A stretch of 64,000 nucleotides of DNA from Paenirhodobacter hankyongi (GTDB taxonomy: Bacteria; Pseudomonadota; Alphaproteobacteria; Rhodobacterales; Rhodobacteraceae), in the NCBI RefSeq assembly GCF_003664585.1, contig NZ_RCHI01000008.1, forward strand, positions 1 through 64,000, in the 5' to 3' direction. Of the stretch, positions 49,587 through 58,598 are shown in pieces. How positions within the stretch are numbered: the first letter of the stretch is position 1; every line of letters starts with the position of its first letter. The notes below the pieces were generated by a model. It saw only the letters and a program-made list of their open reading frames with translations. It was not told the origin of the DNA and searched no databases. A program made the translations under genes and the position numbers.

Positions 49587-50111
49587 TCAGCGCGCCGAGT
49601 CAAGGGAGGCGCGCGTGGGCCGGCTCCACAGGCTCTGTGCGACCTCGCGCCGATCGAGCGCGGCGGCAAGCCGGCCCATGTCGATGCCGGGCAGCGCCGC
49701 GAAGGCATCATAGAGCGCCGGGGCCCCCGCCGCCGCGACCGGGATCAGCAGGGCCTGCCCGTCGCCGGTCTTCAACCGCCAGTGCTGCGCGCCGCGCAGG
49801 GTGAGAAGGCGGATCTCGGCCAGATCGGCAAGCGCGAGATAGCCGCCGAGCACCGTGCTGCCGGCACCGAAATAGCCGATCCGCCCCTCGTCCACCTCGA
49901 CAAGGCCCGGATCGGTCACCGCCCGGGCAAAGCGCGTGCGGCGCAGTGCCGTTCCTGCCCAGACCAGGGCCAGCGCGCACAGGCCAAGCCCGAGCGGGCC
50001 CAGCAGCCAGCCGCCGCGCGTCGCGATCCAGAGCCCGAGTGCCGCGGTGCCCGCCGCCGCGAGGGTCTCGCGGTGGCGCTGCAGCGCCGCGCGCAGCTCG
50101 GGGCGGATCAC
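49587..50111 (-). CDS. Membrane protein following rsmE, function unknown
   Basis: This 174-residue protein begins at a GTG (VIRPELRAALQRHRETLAAA) that overlaps the rsmE stop by GTGA. It has two membrane helices (about 18-60: AALGLWIATRGGWLLGPLGL and CALALVWAGTAL) and a cytoplasmic C-terminal region with PH-like strands (RIGYFGAGSTVLGGYLALAD, LAEIRLLTL). I do not recognise a named function. Translation appears coupled to rsmE. Confidence 0.6.
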   Translation of the reverse strand: MIRPELRAALQRHRETLAAAGTAALGLWIATRGGWLLGPLGLGLCALALVWAGTALRRTRFARAVTDPGLVEVDEGRIGYFGAGSTVLGGYLALADLAEIRLLTLRGAQHWRLKTGDGQALLIPVAAAGAPALYDAFAALPGIDMGRLAAALDRREVAQSLWSRPTRASLDSAR

Positions 50112-50833
50112 CGCCAGTCTCCGAGCGCCGATTGCCACAGGGTGATCGCCGCGCAGGCGGCGGTGTCGGCGCGCAGGATGCGCGGGCCGAGCGAGACCGG
50201 CGTCACGAAGGGCAGCACGCGCAGCCGCGCCCGCTCGGGCTCGGAAAACCCGCCCTCGGGGCCGATCAGGATCGCCCAGGGGCCGGGGGCGAGGCCCGCG
50301 AGCGTCTCGGCCGGCCCGACCAGGCTTTCGTCCGCCCACAGGATGCGCCGCGCCGGGTCCCAGCCGTCAAGCAACCGGCGCAGCGGCACGAGGTCGGTGA
50401 CCTCGGGCACGAAGGTGCCCAGGCATTGCTCGGCCGCCTCGAGCGCATGCGCCTGCAGCCGGTCCTGCCGGATCCGCTGCGAATTGGTGAACTCGGTCTG
50501 GACCGGCACGATCCGCGCACAGCCGAGCTCGGCCGCCTTCTCGACGATGAAGTCGGTGCGCTCCTTCTTGATCGGCGCGAAGATCAGCCACAGGTCCGGC
50601 GGGTCCAGCTGTGGCGCCGCCTGGCCAAGGCAGGTGAGCGTGCCCCCCTTCTTCGCGGCGGCAACGACCTCGGCGGTCCATTCGCCGTCGCGGCCGTTGA
50701 AGAGCGCCACCCGCGCCCCCGGTCCCTCGCGCATCACCGAAAACAGGTAATGCGCCTGCTCGGGCGTCAGGGGCACGGCTTGCCCCGGCCCCAGCGGGTG
50801 ATCTACACACAGTCTGATCTTGGCGCGGTCCAT
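50108..50833 (-). CDS. rsmE: 16S rRNA (uracil-1498 N3) methyltransferase RsmE
   Basis: This 241-residue SPOUT methyltransferase methylates U1498 of 16S rRNA. It begins MDRAKIRLCVDHPL, with an N-terminal PUA-like domain (HYLFSVMREGPGARVALFNG near 29-50) and the trefoil-knot SAM site with IGPEGGFSEPERARL near 190 and LGPRILRADTAACAAITLWQ at the C-terminus. The start at 50833 is 30 bases from the divergent ubiA start, so the two promoters overlap. Confidence 0.92.
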   Translation of the reverse strand: MDRAKIRLCVDHPLGPGQAVPLTPEQAHYLFSVMREGPGARVALFNGRDGEWTAEVVAAAKKGGTLTCLGQAAPQLDPPDLWLIFAPIKKERTDFIVEKAAELGCARIVPVQTEFTNSQRIRQDRLQAHALEAAEQCLGTFVPEVTDLVPLRRLLDGWDPARRILWADESLVGPAETLAGLAPGPWAILIGPEGGFSEPERARLRVLPFVTPVSLGPRILRADTAACAAITLWQSALGDWR

Positions 50834-50863
50834 GCGCGGAAATCTAGGGGAGGCACGGAACAA

Positions 50864-51814
50864 ATGCCAGAGCTTCACGGCACGGTCGCGGATGCGGTGC
50901 AGGGCAACTGGGTGGACCGGCTGGCGCCGCCCGTGACGCGCCCCTATCTGCGGCTGGCGCGCGCTGACCGGCCGATCGGCACCTGGCTTCTGCTGATCCC
51001 CTGCTGGTGGGGGATTGCACTCGCCGCAGCCGCCGATGGCCCGCGGCTGTCGGACCTGTGGTGGGCGCTGGCCTGCACCGCCGGGGCGTTCCTGATGCGC
51101 GGCGCCGGCTGCACCTGGAACGACATCACCGACCGCGATTTCGACGGTTCGGTCGCCCGCACCCGCTCGCGCCCGATCCCCTCGGGACAGGTGACAGTGA
51201 AGCAGGCGCTGGCCTTCATGGTGGCGCAGATCGCGGTCTCGGCGCTGCTGCTGCTGACCTTCAACGGCGCCTCGATCCTGATGGGCATCGTCGCACTGGT
51301 GCCGGTGGCGATCTATCCCTTCGCCAAGCGCTTCACCTGGTGGCCGCAGGCCTTCCTCGGCATCGCCTTCAACTGGGGCGCGCTGCTGGGCTGGGTCGCC
51401 CATGCCGGCAGCCTGAGCCTGGCGCCCGTGCTGCTTTACCTCTCCGGCCTGATCTGGACGCTGTTCTACGACACGATCTATGCCCATCAGGACAAGGAGG
51501 ACGATGCGCTGATCGGGGTGAAGTCGACGGCGCGGCTGTTCGGCACCGACACGGTGAAATGGCTCTCGGGTTTCCTTGTGGCCGTCGTGGCGCTGATGAC
51601 TGCCGCGGTGCTGGCGGCGCTTCTGCCGGCGGGGGTTCCGCCCCTTGTCCTCGTGCTTGCGCTCTGCGCGCCCTGGGGCATGGGCTGGCACATGCTGTGG
51701 CTGCTGCGCCAGCTCGACATCGACGACAATGACACCTGCCTGCGGTTGTTCCGCGCCACCCGCGACACCGGTCTGATCGCTGCGCTGTTTCTCGCCGTTG
51801 CCGCAATCGTGTGA
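50864..51814 (+). CDS. ubiA: 4-hydroxybenzoate polyprenyltransferase
   Basis: It prenylates 4-hydroxybenzoate in ubiquinone synthesis. The 316-residue membrane protein has both Asp-rich motifs: NDITDRDFDGSVARTRSRPI near 87 and YDTIYAHQDKEDDALIGVKS near 205, with about nine helices. The start at ATG 50864 gives a soluble N-terminal segment MPELHGTVADAVQGNWVDRL, common in alphaproteobacterial UbiA. Divergent from rsmE. Confidence 0.93.
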   Translation: MPELHGTVADAVQGNWVDRLAPPVTRPYLRLARADRPIGTWLLLIPCWWGIALAAAADGPRLSDLWWALACTAGAFLMRGAGCTWNDITDRDFDGSVARTRSRPIPSGQVTVKQALAFMVAQIAVSALLLLTFNGASILMGIVALVPVAIYPFAKRFTWWPQAFLGIAFNWGALLGWVAHAGSLSLAPVLLYLSGLIWTLFYDTIYAHQDKEDDALIGVKSTARLFGTDTVKWLSGFLVAVVALMTAAVLAALLPAGVPPLVLVLALCAPWGMGWHMLWLLRQLDIDDNDTCLRLFRATRDTGLIAALFLAVAAIV

Positions 51815-51875
51815 TTGATCCGCCCCGCCCCGCCCCGTAAGAGGTTGCCCACACACCGGAGGAGGCCCTGACTGC

Positions 51876-54239
51876 ATGCGCTTGCGCACCACTCTCCTGA
51901 CCACCGCCGCCGTCGCTTCCGCGCTCGTGCTCTCTGCCTTCGTCGCCGGCGGCTCGGCCACGATCATCGAGAAGCGTTCGCGCATGGCGGTGCGCGTCGC
52001 GCTTGAGAGCGCGGGCGTCAACTGGGTGCGCGCCGAGGCGGACGGGCTGCAGGTGATCTTGCTCGGCACCGCGCCCTCCGAGGCGGCGCGCTTTCGTGCC
52101 ATCACCATCGCCGGCACCGTGGTCGACAGCGCCCGCATTGTCGACAGCACCGATGTCGAGGGCGCAGCGGCGATCGCGCCGCCCGAATTCTCGCTGCAGA
52201 TGCTGCGCAACGACGACGGCATCTCGCTGATCGGCCTCGTCCCCGCCGATACCGACCGCAAGGCGCTGATCGACGGGCTGCAGACCGCGCTTGGCGATCA
52301 GGGCACCGTCACCGACATGCTCGAACGCGCCGACTACCCGGTGCCCGCGGGCTGGCAGATGGCGCTCGACTTCGCGGTCGAGACACTGAAGACCCTGCCG
52401 CGGGCGAAGATCTCGGTCGATCCGGGCCGGGTCGAGGTGCAGGCGATCACCGACAGCCCGGCCGAGAAGACCCGGATCGAGACCACCCTCGCCCGCCGCC
52501 GCCCGGTCGAGCTGAAACTGACCTCGGACATCTCGGCGCCGCGGCCGGTCATCACCCCCTTCACCCTGCGCTTCCTGATCGACTCGGTCGGCCCGCGCTT
52601 CGATGCCTGCTCGGCCGACACGACGCGGGCGCGCGACCGCATCCTTGCCGCCGCGCGGGCCGCCGGCGCGAAGGGCGCACAGGGCTGCACCGTCGGCATG
52701 GGCACGCCCTCGCCGCAATGGGCCGACGCGGTGGTGATGGGGATCAATGCGCTGAAGGAGATCGGCGCCGGCACGATCACCTTCTCGGATGGCGACATCG
52801 CGCTTTCGGCCAACGAGGGCACGGACCCCGCCGTCTTCGACAAGGTCGTGGGCGAGCTCGAATCGAACCTGCCCGAGGTGTTCTCGCTGAAGACCGAGCT
52901 GCAGAGGAAGGCCGACAAGGCCGGCGCCCGGCCCGAGTTCTCGGCGCTTCTGGGCGAGGACGGCAAGGTCGAACTGCGCGGCCGGGTGACGAACGAGCGC
53001 GGCCGCGAGGCGGTCGAAAGCTTTGCCCGCGCCCGCTTCGGCGCGAAAGCGGTCTATGGCGCGACCCGGATCGACGGCGAGCTGCCGCAGGGCTGGCCGG
53101 TGCGCACCCTTGCCGCACTCGAGGCGCTCGACAGCCTTGCGCAGGGCAGCGTGACGGTCACCCCCGACCTCGTCACGGTGAAGGGGGTGACCGGCGACGC
53201 CCAGGCCTCGGACACGATCTCGCGGGTGCTGACGCAGCGCCTCGGCGAGGGCGCGCGGATCGCGCTCGACGTGCGCTATGACCGCCGGCTCGACCCGGTG
53301 CTGGGCCTGCCCGACGGGCCCGAATGCGTGCGGCGGCTGAACGCCGTTCTGGCCGAGCAGAAGATCAGCTTCGAGCCCGGCTCGGCGGTGATCGCGGCCG
53401 CGGGCGAAAAGCCGATCGAGGCGCTGGTGAAGGCGATGAAGGATTGCCAGGATTTCCGCATGGAGATCGCCGGCCATACCGACAGCCAGGGCCGCGAGGA
53501 GATGAACCAGCAGCTCAGCCAGGATCGCGCGCTCGCCGTGCTGCATGCGCTGCGCGACCGCCGGGTGCTGACCGAGAACCTGGTGGCGAAGGGCTATGGC
53601 GAGAGCCAGCCGATCGCCGACAACGGCACCGAGAACGGGCGCGAGGCGAACCGCCGGATCGAATTCGTGCTGCTTGACGCGACCCCGGTCGAGACCGAGG
53701 GCGCGCCACTGCCCGCGCCCGAGGCCGCCCCCGTCACCGCGCCCGAGGAGCACGCAGCCCAGCTGCCCCCGGAGGCCGCGGCGGCGACACCCGAGGCGGC
53801 GCAGGAGGTGCCGGCCGAGGACATGGCGCCCGATCTTTCGCCGCTCGACAGCCCCGATTTCTCGGGCAACGAGGGGCCGATGGAAGACGCGACGGGCGAG
53901 CCGCTTGCCGGCATGGGCGAGGAGCCCCTGCCCGAGGCGACGCCGCCCGCCGAGACCGACGCGACCGCGCCGGACGCGACGGCAGCCCCCACCGAGGCAA
54001 CACCCGCCGAGGCCCCGGCCCCGGACGTCGCGACCGCGCCCCCGGATCAGCCCGCCCCGGCAGCGGCAGAACCGGCCGCCCCGGCGGAACCGGCCGCCGA
54101 GACCGCCGCACCGCCCACGGTGTCGCCCGAGGTGGCCGCAGCCCAGGACCCGACGATCGAGATCCCGGTCGCCCCGGCCAAGGACTCGCCCGGCACGCCG
54201 AAACCCCGCCCCAAGGGGCTGAAGACCGACCAGAACTGA
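51876..54239 (+). CDS. OmpA family protein with BON-like repeats and long acidic tail
   Basis: This 787-residue envelope protein has an N-terminal signal/anchor (LLTTAAVASALVLSAFVAGG), several BON-like alpha-beta repeats (about 30-460), and an OmpA peptidoglycan-binding domain (about 480-606) with ISFEPGSAVI, EIAGHTDSQGREEMNQQLSQ and GYGESQPIADNGTENGREAN. After the OmpA domain come about 180 residues of Pro/Ala/Glu-rich low-complexity sequence, ending PRPKGLKTDQN. Such a tail after the usually terminal OmpA domain is unusual. GGAGGA precedes ATG 51876. It probably ties peptidoglycan to the outer membrane or acts in envelope integrity. Confidence 0.82.
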   Translation: MRLRTTLLTTAAVASALVLSAFVAGGSATIIEKRSRMAVRVALESAGVNWVRAEADGLQVILLGTAPSEAARFRAITIAGTVVDSARIVDSTDVEGAAAIAPPEFSLQMLRNDDGISLIGLVPADTDRKALIDGLQTALGDQGTVTDMLERADYPVPAGWQMALDFAVETLKTLPRAKISVDPGRVEVQAITDSPAEKTRIETTLARRRPVELKLTSDISAPRPVITPFTLRFLIDSVGPRFDACSADTTRARDRILAAARAAGAKGAQGCTVGMGTPSPQWADAVVMGINALKEIGAGTITFSDGDIALSANEGTDPAVFDKVVGELESNLPEVFSLKTELQRKADKAGARPEFSALLGEDGKVELRGRVTNERGREAVESFARARFGAKAVYGATRIDGELPQGWPVRTLAALEALDSLAQGSVTVTPDLVTVKGVTGDAQASDTISRVLTQRLGEGARIALDVRYDRRLDPVLGLPDGPECVRRLNAVLAEQKISFEPGSAVIAAAGEKPIEALVKAMKDCQDFRMEIAGHTDSQGREEMNQQLSQDRALAVLHALRDRRVLTENLVAKGYGESQPIADNGTENGREANRRIEFVLLDATPVETEGAPLPAPEAAPVTAPEEHAAQLPPEAAAATPEAAQEVPAEDMAPDLSPLDSPDFSGNEGPMEDATGEPLAGMGEEPLPEATPPAETDATAPDATAAPTEATPAEAPAPDVATAPPDQPAPAAAEPAAPAEPAAETAAPPTVSPEVAAAQDPTIEIPVAPAKDSPGTPKPRPKGLKTDQN

Positions 54240-54256
54240 GGACGCGAGGGACCGCC

Positions 54257-54589
54257 ATGAACAGACCCGAATTCATCTTCGCGACGGCGCTGATCCTGCT
54301 CGTCTTCTTCTTCCTCGGCTGGTTCGCCTCCTGGCTGATCCACCGTCTCACCCGGGTGAGCCAGGCCGACATGGGCGAGCTCGAGCAGATGGCGCAGGCG
54401 CTGCACGAGGCCGAGGAAACACGCGACCGCGCCGTCGCCTATGCCGAAAGCCGCGAGGCCGAGCTGACGAACCACCTCAGCCAGACCGAGGCCGAGCTGC
54501 GCGCCGCGATGGACGGGCTGCGCGACGCGCGCCGCGAGGCCGAGGAGCTGCGCGACCATATCGAGCGGATGCAGAAGCGGATCGAGTGA
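54257..54589 (+). CDS. Single-pass membrane protein with coiled coil
   Basis: This 110-residue protein has a membrane helix at residues 7-29 (FIFATALILLVFFFLGWFAS) and then a charged coiled coil to the C-terminus (MGELEQMAQALHEAEETRDR onward, with regular Leu/Ala heptads). It lies 17 bases after the OmpA-family gene in the same direction, so it is probably part of the same envelope unit. No named family is recognised. Confidence 0.65.
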   Translation: MNRPEFIFATALILLVFFFLGWFASWLIHRLTRVSQADMGELEQMAQALHEAEETRDRAVAYAESREAELTNHLSQTEAELRAAMDGLRDARREAEELRDHIERMQKRIE

Positions 54590-54591
54590 AC

Positions 54592-54716
54592 GGGGGCTTC
54601 CGCCCCCTGTCACCCCGGGGAGTACTTCTCCCGAGAAAACGCCGACGACCCGGGGCTTTTCCTTGCGGACAGGCTCCGGGGGAGTGTTCGGAACGAAGAC
54701 GGGGGCAGCGCCCCCT
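54592..54716. repeat. Convergent-gene intergenic repeat element, copy 6 (diverged)
   Basis: GGGGGCTTCCGCCCCC, CACCCCGGGGAGTACTTCTC, then CTTTTCCTTGCGGACAGGCT and CCGGGGG, ending in GGGGGCAGCGCCCCC. The order is the same as in copies 4 and 5, but the AAATACCTCGG core is degenerate in both arms. It lies between the convergent coiled-coil and fdsD genes. Confidence 0.6.
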
Positions 54717-54943
54717 CAGCCCGCGACGGGCACGCGCGCGGTGCGGATCAGCGGCAGGGCGGCGGCGACGAGCGGATGCACGCCCCCGGCCCCGGCGGCG
54801 ATCTGAGCGGCCAGGCCCGCGCGCATCGGCACCGACCAGTTCTCGTTCAGATGCGCGGCGACGGCCGCGGCGCCATCGCCCGGCTGCACCTCGAAGAAGG
54901 TGGCGATCTGGTTCGCCATGCGGATGAGACGGTCCTCGCTCAT
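54716..54943 (-). CDS. fdsD: Formate dehydrogenase delta subunit FdsD
   Basis: This 75-residue protein begins MSEDRLIRMANQIATFFEVQ and has the family pattern RMANQIA(T/R)FF near 8-18 and AAHLNENWSVPMRAGL near 29-44, which identifies FdsD of NAD-dependent formate dehydrogenases. It has been implicated in assembly or stabilisation rather than catalysis. Its start overlaps the fdhD stop by ATGA. It is the last gene of the fds operon. Confidence 0.9.
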   Translation of the reverse strand: MSEDRLIRMANQIATFFEVQPGDGAAAVAAHLNENWSVPMRAGLAAQIAAGAGGVHPLVAAALPLIRTARVPVAG

Positions 54944-55725
54944 GCGGCACTCTCCTCTGCCCCGGCGGGGCCTGTGTATCGGGTGAAACCGTCGCGCCCG
55001 CGCGCGATCAGCGCAAGCCCCGCCGCCCCGGCCTCGGCCACCGCAAGTGCGGTCGGCGCCGAGGGCGAGATCAGCGCCGCGGCGCCAAGGGTCGCAGCCT
55101 TCTGCACCAGATCGACTGAGAGCCGCGAGGTCATCACCACCGCCCCGCCTTCGGTCGCGATGCCGGCACGGGCCAGAGCCCCGGCAAGCTTGTCGAGCGC
55201 ATTGTGCCGGCCGACGTCCTCGCGCAGAGAGATCAGCCCCCCGGCCTCGGTCCAGAAGCCCGCGGCATGAACCGCGCGGGTCGCATCCTGCAGCGCCTGC
55301 GCGGTGCGCAGATCGTCGAGCGCCCGGGCCGCCTGTGCGGGCGTCGGCGCCGCATGCATCGGCCGCGCCGGCAGCTGCCGCAGCGCCTGCTCGAGACTGT
55401 CGAGCCCGCACAACCCGCAGCCCACCGGCCCCGCCATCGCACGGCGCCGCGCGGCAAAGCGGGCGCCCGCGGGGGCGGCAAGCCAGGCCCGCGCCTCGAT
55501 CCCGCGCGGCTGCGCGACGATCTCCGTGCGCAGGATCTCGGCCGGGCCGTCGATCAGCCCCTCGGCCAGCGCAAAGCCCAGCACGAAATCCTCAAGGTCG
55601 GCAGGCGTCGCCATCATCACCGCCTGCGTCGCCCCGTCATAGACGAGCGCCACCGGCACCTCCTCGGCCAGCACCTCGGCGCCGGCCGGGACGGGAACAC
55701 GCCTGGCCCCCGCCGGCAGGCTCAT
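54940..55725 (-). CDS. fdhD: Formate dehydrogenase accessory sulfurtransferase FdhD/FdsC
   Basis: This 261-residue protein is needed to sulfurate the molybdenum cofactor of formate dehydrogenase. It has the catalytic-cysteine loop GPVGCGLCGLDSLEQALR near 99-116, the N-terminal PADLEDFVLGFALAEGLI motif near 41 and the REDVGRHNALDKLAG segment near 168. In Rhodobacter this gene is called fdsC. It overlaps both neighbours by ATGA. Confidence 0.93.
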   Translation of the reverse strand: MSLPAGARRVPVPAGAEVLAEEVPVALVYDGATQAVMMATPADLEDFVLGFALAEGLIDGPAEILRTEIVAQPRGIEARAWLAAPAGARFAARRRAMAGPVGCGLCGLDSLEQALRQLPARPMHAAPTPAQAARALDDLRTAQALQDATRAVHAAGFWTEAGGLISLREDVGRHNALDKLAGALARAGIATEGGAVVMTSRLSVDLVQKAATLGAAALISPSAPTALAVAEAGAAGLALIARGRDGFTRYTGPAGAEESAA

Positions 55726-58598
55726 TCCGCGGCCTCGATCCGGCGGGCGGCCTCGCTCAGCGCCTCGTAGCCCTCCTGCCAGTCCGAGGGCCCGTTCGAC
55801 AGCCCCACCTGCACCGCCGTCACCTTGTATTCCGGGCAGTTCGTCGCCCAGTCGGAATTGTCGGTGGTGACAACGTTCGCCTGCGTCGTCGGGTGGTGGA
55901 AGGTGGTGTAGACGACGCCGGGCGAGACCCGCGTGGTCAGCGTCGCGCGCAGCGTGGTCTCGCCCGCGCGGCTGGCGAGCCGGACCCAGTCGCCGTCCTT
56001 GATGCCGCGCGTCTCGGCGTCATGGGGGTGGATCTCCAGCCGGTCCTCGGGGTGCCAGACCACGTTCTCGGTGCGCCGGGTCTGGGCGCCGACGTTGTAA
56101 TGGCTGAGGATCCGGCCGGTGGTCAGCAGCAGCGGGAAGCGCGGGCCGGTGCGTTCGTCGGTCGGCACATAGGCGGTGCGGATGAACCGGCCCTTGCCGC
56201 GCACGAAGCCCTCGACATGCATGATCGGCGAGCCCTCGGGCGCCGCGTCATTGCACGGCCATTGCACCGAGCCGCGTTCGTCCAGCATCTCGTAGGTGAC
56301 GCCGGCAAAGCCCGGGGTGGTCGCGGCAATCTCGGCCATGATCTCGCGCGGGTGGGTATAGCTCCAGCCCGCACCCATGGCGTTCGCCAGGAGCTGCGTC
56401 ACCTCCCAGTCGGCATAGCCCGCCTTCGGCGCCATCACCCGGCGCACCGGGTTGATCCGGCGCTCGGCATTGGTGAAGGTGCCGTCCTTCTCGAGGAAGG
56501 TCGAGCCGGGCAGGAAGACATGGGCGTAATTCGCGGTCTCGTTCAGGAAGAGATCATGCACGATGACGCAGTCCATCGCCGCGAGCCCCGCCGAGACGTG
56601 GCGGGTGTCGGGATCGGATTGCAGGATATCCTCGCCCTGGACATAGAGCCCCTTGAACTGCCCGGCCACCGCGGCGTCGAGCATGTTCGGGATCCGCAGC
56701 CCGGGTTCGGGATCGAGCGACACGCCCCAGGCCTTCTCGAAGATCGCCCGCGCGGTGTCGTCCGAGACATGGCGATAGCCCGGCAGCTCGTGCGGGAAGC
56801 TGCCCATGTCGCAGCTGCCCTGCACGTTGTTCTGCCCGCGCAGCGGGTTCACCCCCACGCCCTCGCGGCCGATGTTGCCGGTCATCATCGCGAGGTTGGC
56901 GATGGCGATGACGGTGGTCGAGCCCTGCGAATGTTCGGTCACGCCGAGGCCGTAATAGATCGCCGCATTGGGGGCGGCGGCATAGGCGCGCGCGGCGTCG
57001 CGGATCGTCGCCGCGGGCACGCCGGTCAGCGCCTCGACCGCCTCGGGGGCATAGGCGGGGTTGGTGACGAATTCGACGTAATCGGCCCATTCATCGAGAT
57101 CGCAGCGCTCGGCGATGAAGGTGTCATCGGTCAGATGCTCGGTCACGATCACATGCGCCATCGCGGTCAGCACCGCGACATTGGTGCCCGGGCGCAGCGG
57201 CAGGTGCCAGCTCTGGCCCAGATGCGCGGTGTCGAGCAGGTCGATCCGCCGCGGGTCGATCACGATCAGCTTCGCCCCCGCCCGCAGCCGCTTGCGCAGC
57301 CGCGAGCCGAAGACCGGGTGGCCGTCGGTCGGGTTCGCGCCGATGACGAGCGCCAGATCGGTCTTCTCGACCGAGTCGAAGTCCTGCGTACCGGCCGAGG
57401 TGCCGAAGGTCTGTTTCAGCCCGTAGCCGGTGGGCGAGTGGCAGACGCGGGCGCAGGTGTCGGTGTTGTTGGTGCCGAAGACCGCGCGGGCCAGCTTTTG
57501 CACCAGGAAGGTTTCCTCGTTGGTGCAGCGCGACGAGGTGATGACCCCGACCGCATCCTTGCCATGCGCCGCCTGAATCGCGTGCAGACGGGTCGCGGCG
57601 AAGCGCAGCGCCTCGTCCCAGCTGACCTCGCGCCAGGGGTCGGTGATGCGCTCGCGCACCATCGGTCTCAGGATCCGGTCGCGGTGCGTGGCATAGCCCC
57701 AGGCGAAGCGGCCCTTGACGCAGGAATGGCCGCGGTTCGCCTTGCCGCCCTTCCAGGGCACCATTCGCACCAGCTCCTCGCCGCGCATCTCGGCCTTGAA
57801 GGCGCAGCCGACGCCGCAATAGGCACAGGTGGTGATGACCGACCGTTCCGGCGTGCCGATCTCCTCGACCGATTTCTCTACCAGCGTCGCGGTCGGGCAG
57901 GCCTGCACGCAGGCGCCGCAGCTGACGCAATCGGAGGAGAGGAAATCGGGCGCGGCGGGCGAGATCCGGGCATCGAAGCCGCGCCCCTCGATGGTCAGCG
58001 CGAAGGTGCCCTGCACCTCCTCGCAGGCCCGCACGCAGCGCATGCAGACGATGCACTTCGCCGGGTCGTAGCTGAAATAGGGGTTCGAGACGTCCTTCGC
58101 GATGTAGCGCGGGTTCGCCTCGCCATTCGCGCGCACCTCGAAATGGTTTTCGCCTCTGGCATAGCGCACCTCGCGCAGGCCGACGGCACCGGCCATGTCC
58201 TGCAACTCGCAATCGCCGTTCGCGGCGCAGGTCAGGCAATCGAGCGGGTGGTCGGAGATGTAAAGCTCCATCACCCCGCGGCGCAGCTTTGCCAGCTGCG
58301 CGGTCTGGGTGTGGACCTGCATCCCCTCGCTGACCGGCGTGGTGCAGGAGGCCGGCGTGCCGCGCATGCCGTCGATCTCGACCATGCACAGCCGGCACGA
58401 GCCGATCGGCTCGAGGCTGTCGGTGGCGCAAAGCTTCGGGATGGTGATCCCGGCCTCGGCCGCCGCGCGCATCACCGAGGTGCCCGCGGGCACGGTGACG
58501 GCCACACCGTCGATCACCAGATGCACCGGCTTGCCCGCGCGCGCGGGCGTGCCCATGTCCTTGGTCCAGCCGGGTTCGGGGATGATGAAGTCCTTCAT
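55722..58598 (-). CDS. fdsA: NAD-dependent formate dehydrogenase alpha subunit (Mo-bis-MGD)
   Basis: This 958-residue subunit oxidises formate to CO2 (or reduces CO2). In order it has a [2Fe-2S] domain (Cys57, 68, 71, 85), a His-Cys3 [4Fe-4S] site (His117, Cys121, 124, 130), two ferredoxin clusters (Cys182-185-188-192 and Cys224-227-230-234) and a molybdopterin domain with its own cluster (Cys258, 261, 265, 293). The Mo ligand is Cys386 followed by His387, the same numbering as in R. capsulatus FdsA. Its start overlaps the fdsB stop by ATGA. The stop overlaps fdhD in the same way. Confidence 0.96.
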   Translation of the reverse strand: MKDFIIPEPGWTKDMGTPARAGKPVHLVIDGVAVTVPAGTSVMRAAAEAGITIPKLCATDSLEPIGSCRLCMVEIDGMRGTPASCTTPVSEGMQVHTQTAQLAKLRRGVMELYISDHPLDCLTCAANGDCELQDMAGAVGLREVRYARGENHFEVRANGEANPRYIAKDVSNPYFSYDPAKCIVCMRCVRACEEVQGTFALTIEGRGFDARISPAAPDFLSSDCVSCGACVQACPTATLVEKSVEEIGTPERSVITTCAYCGVGCAFKAEMRGEELVRMVPWKGGKANRGHSCVKGRFAWGYATHRDRILRPMVRERITDPWREVSWDEALRFAATRLHAIQAAHGKDAVGVITSSRCTNEETFLVQKLARAVFGTNNTDTCARVCHSPTGYGLKQTFGTSAGTQDFDSVEKTDLALVIGANPTDGHPVFGSRLRKRLRAGAKLIVIDPRRIDLLDTAHLGQSWHLPLRPGTNVAVLTAMAHVIVTEHLTDDTFIAERCDLDEWADYVEFVTNPAYAPEAVEALTGVPAATIRDAARAYAAAPNAAIYYGLGVTEHSQGSTTVIAIANLAMMTGNIGREGVGVNPLRGQNNVQGSCDMGSFPHELPGYRHVSDDTARAIFEKAWGVSLDPEPGLRIPNMLDAAVAGQFKGLYVQGEDILQSDPDTRHVSAGLAAMDCVIVHDLFLNETANYAHVFLPGSTFLEKDGTFTNAERRINPVRRVMAPKAGYADWEVTQLLANAMGAGWSYTHPREIMAEIAATTPGFAGVTYEMLDERGSVQWPCNDAAPEGSPIMHVEGFVRGKGRFIRTAYVPTDERTGPRFPLLLTTGRILSHYNVGAQTRRTENVVWHPEDRLEIHPHDAETRGIKDGDWVRLASRAGETTLRATLTTRVSPGVVYTTFHHPTTQANVVTTDNSDWATNCPEYKVTAVQVGLSNGPSDWQEGYEALSEAARRIEAAE

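Noticed and set aside
54716-55411. A 231-codon minus-strand frame covering fdsD and part of fdhD
   Set aside because: Only the last 75 codons match FdsD. The upstream part reads fdhD out of frame, and fdhD itself is clear in the overlapping frame.
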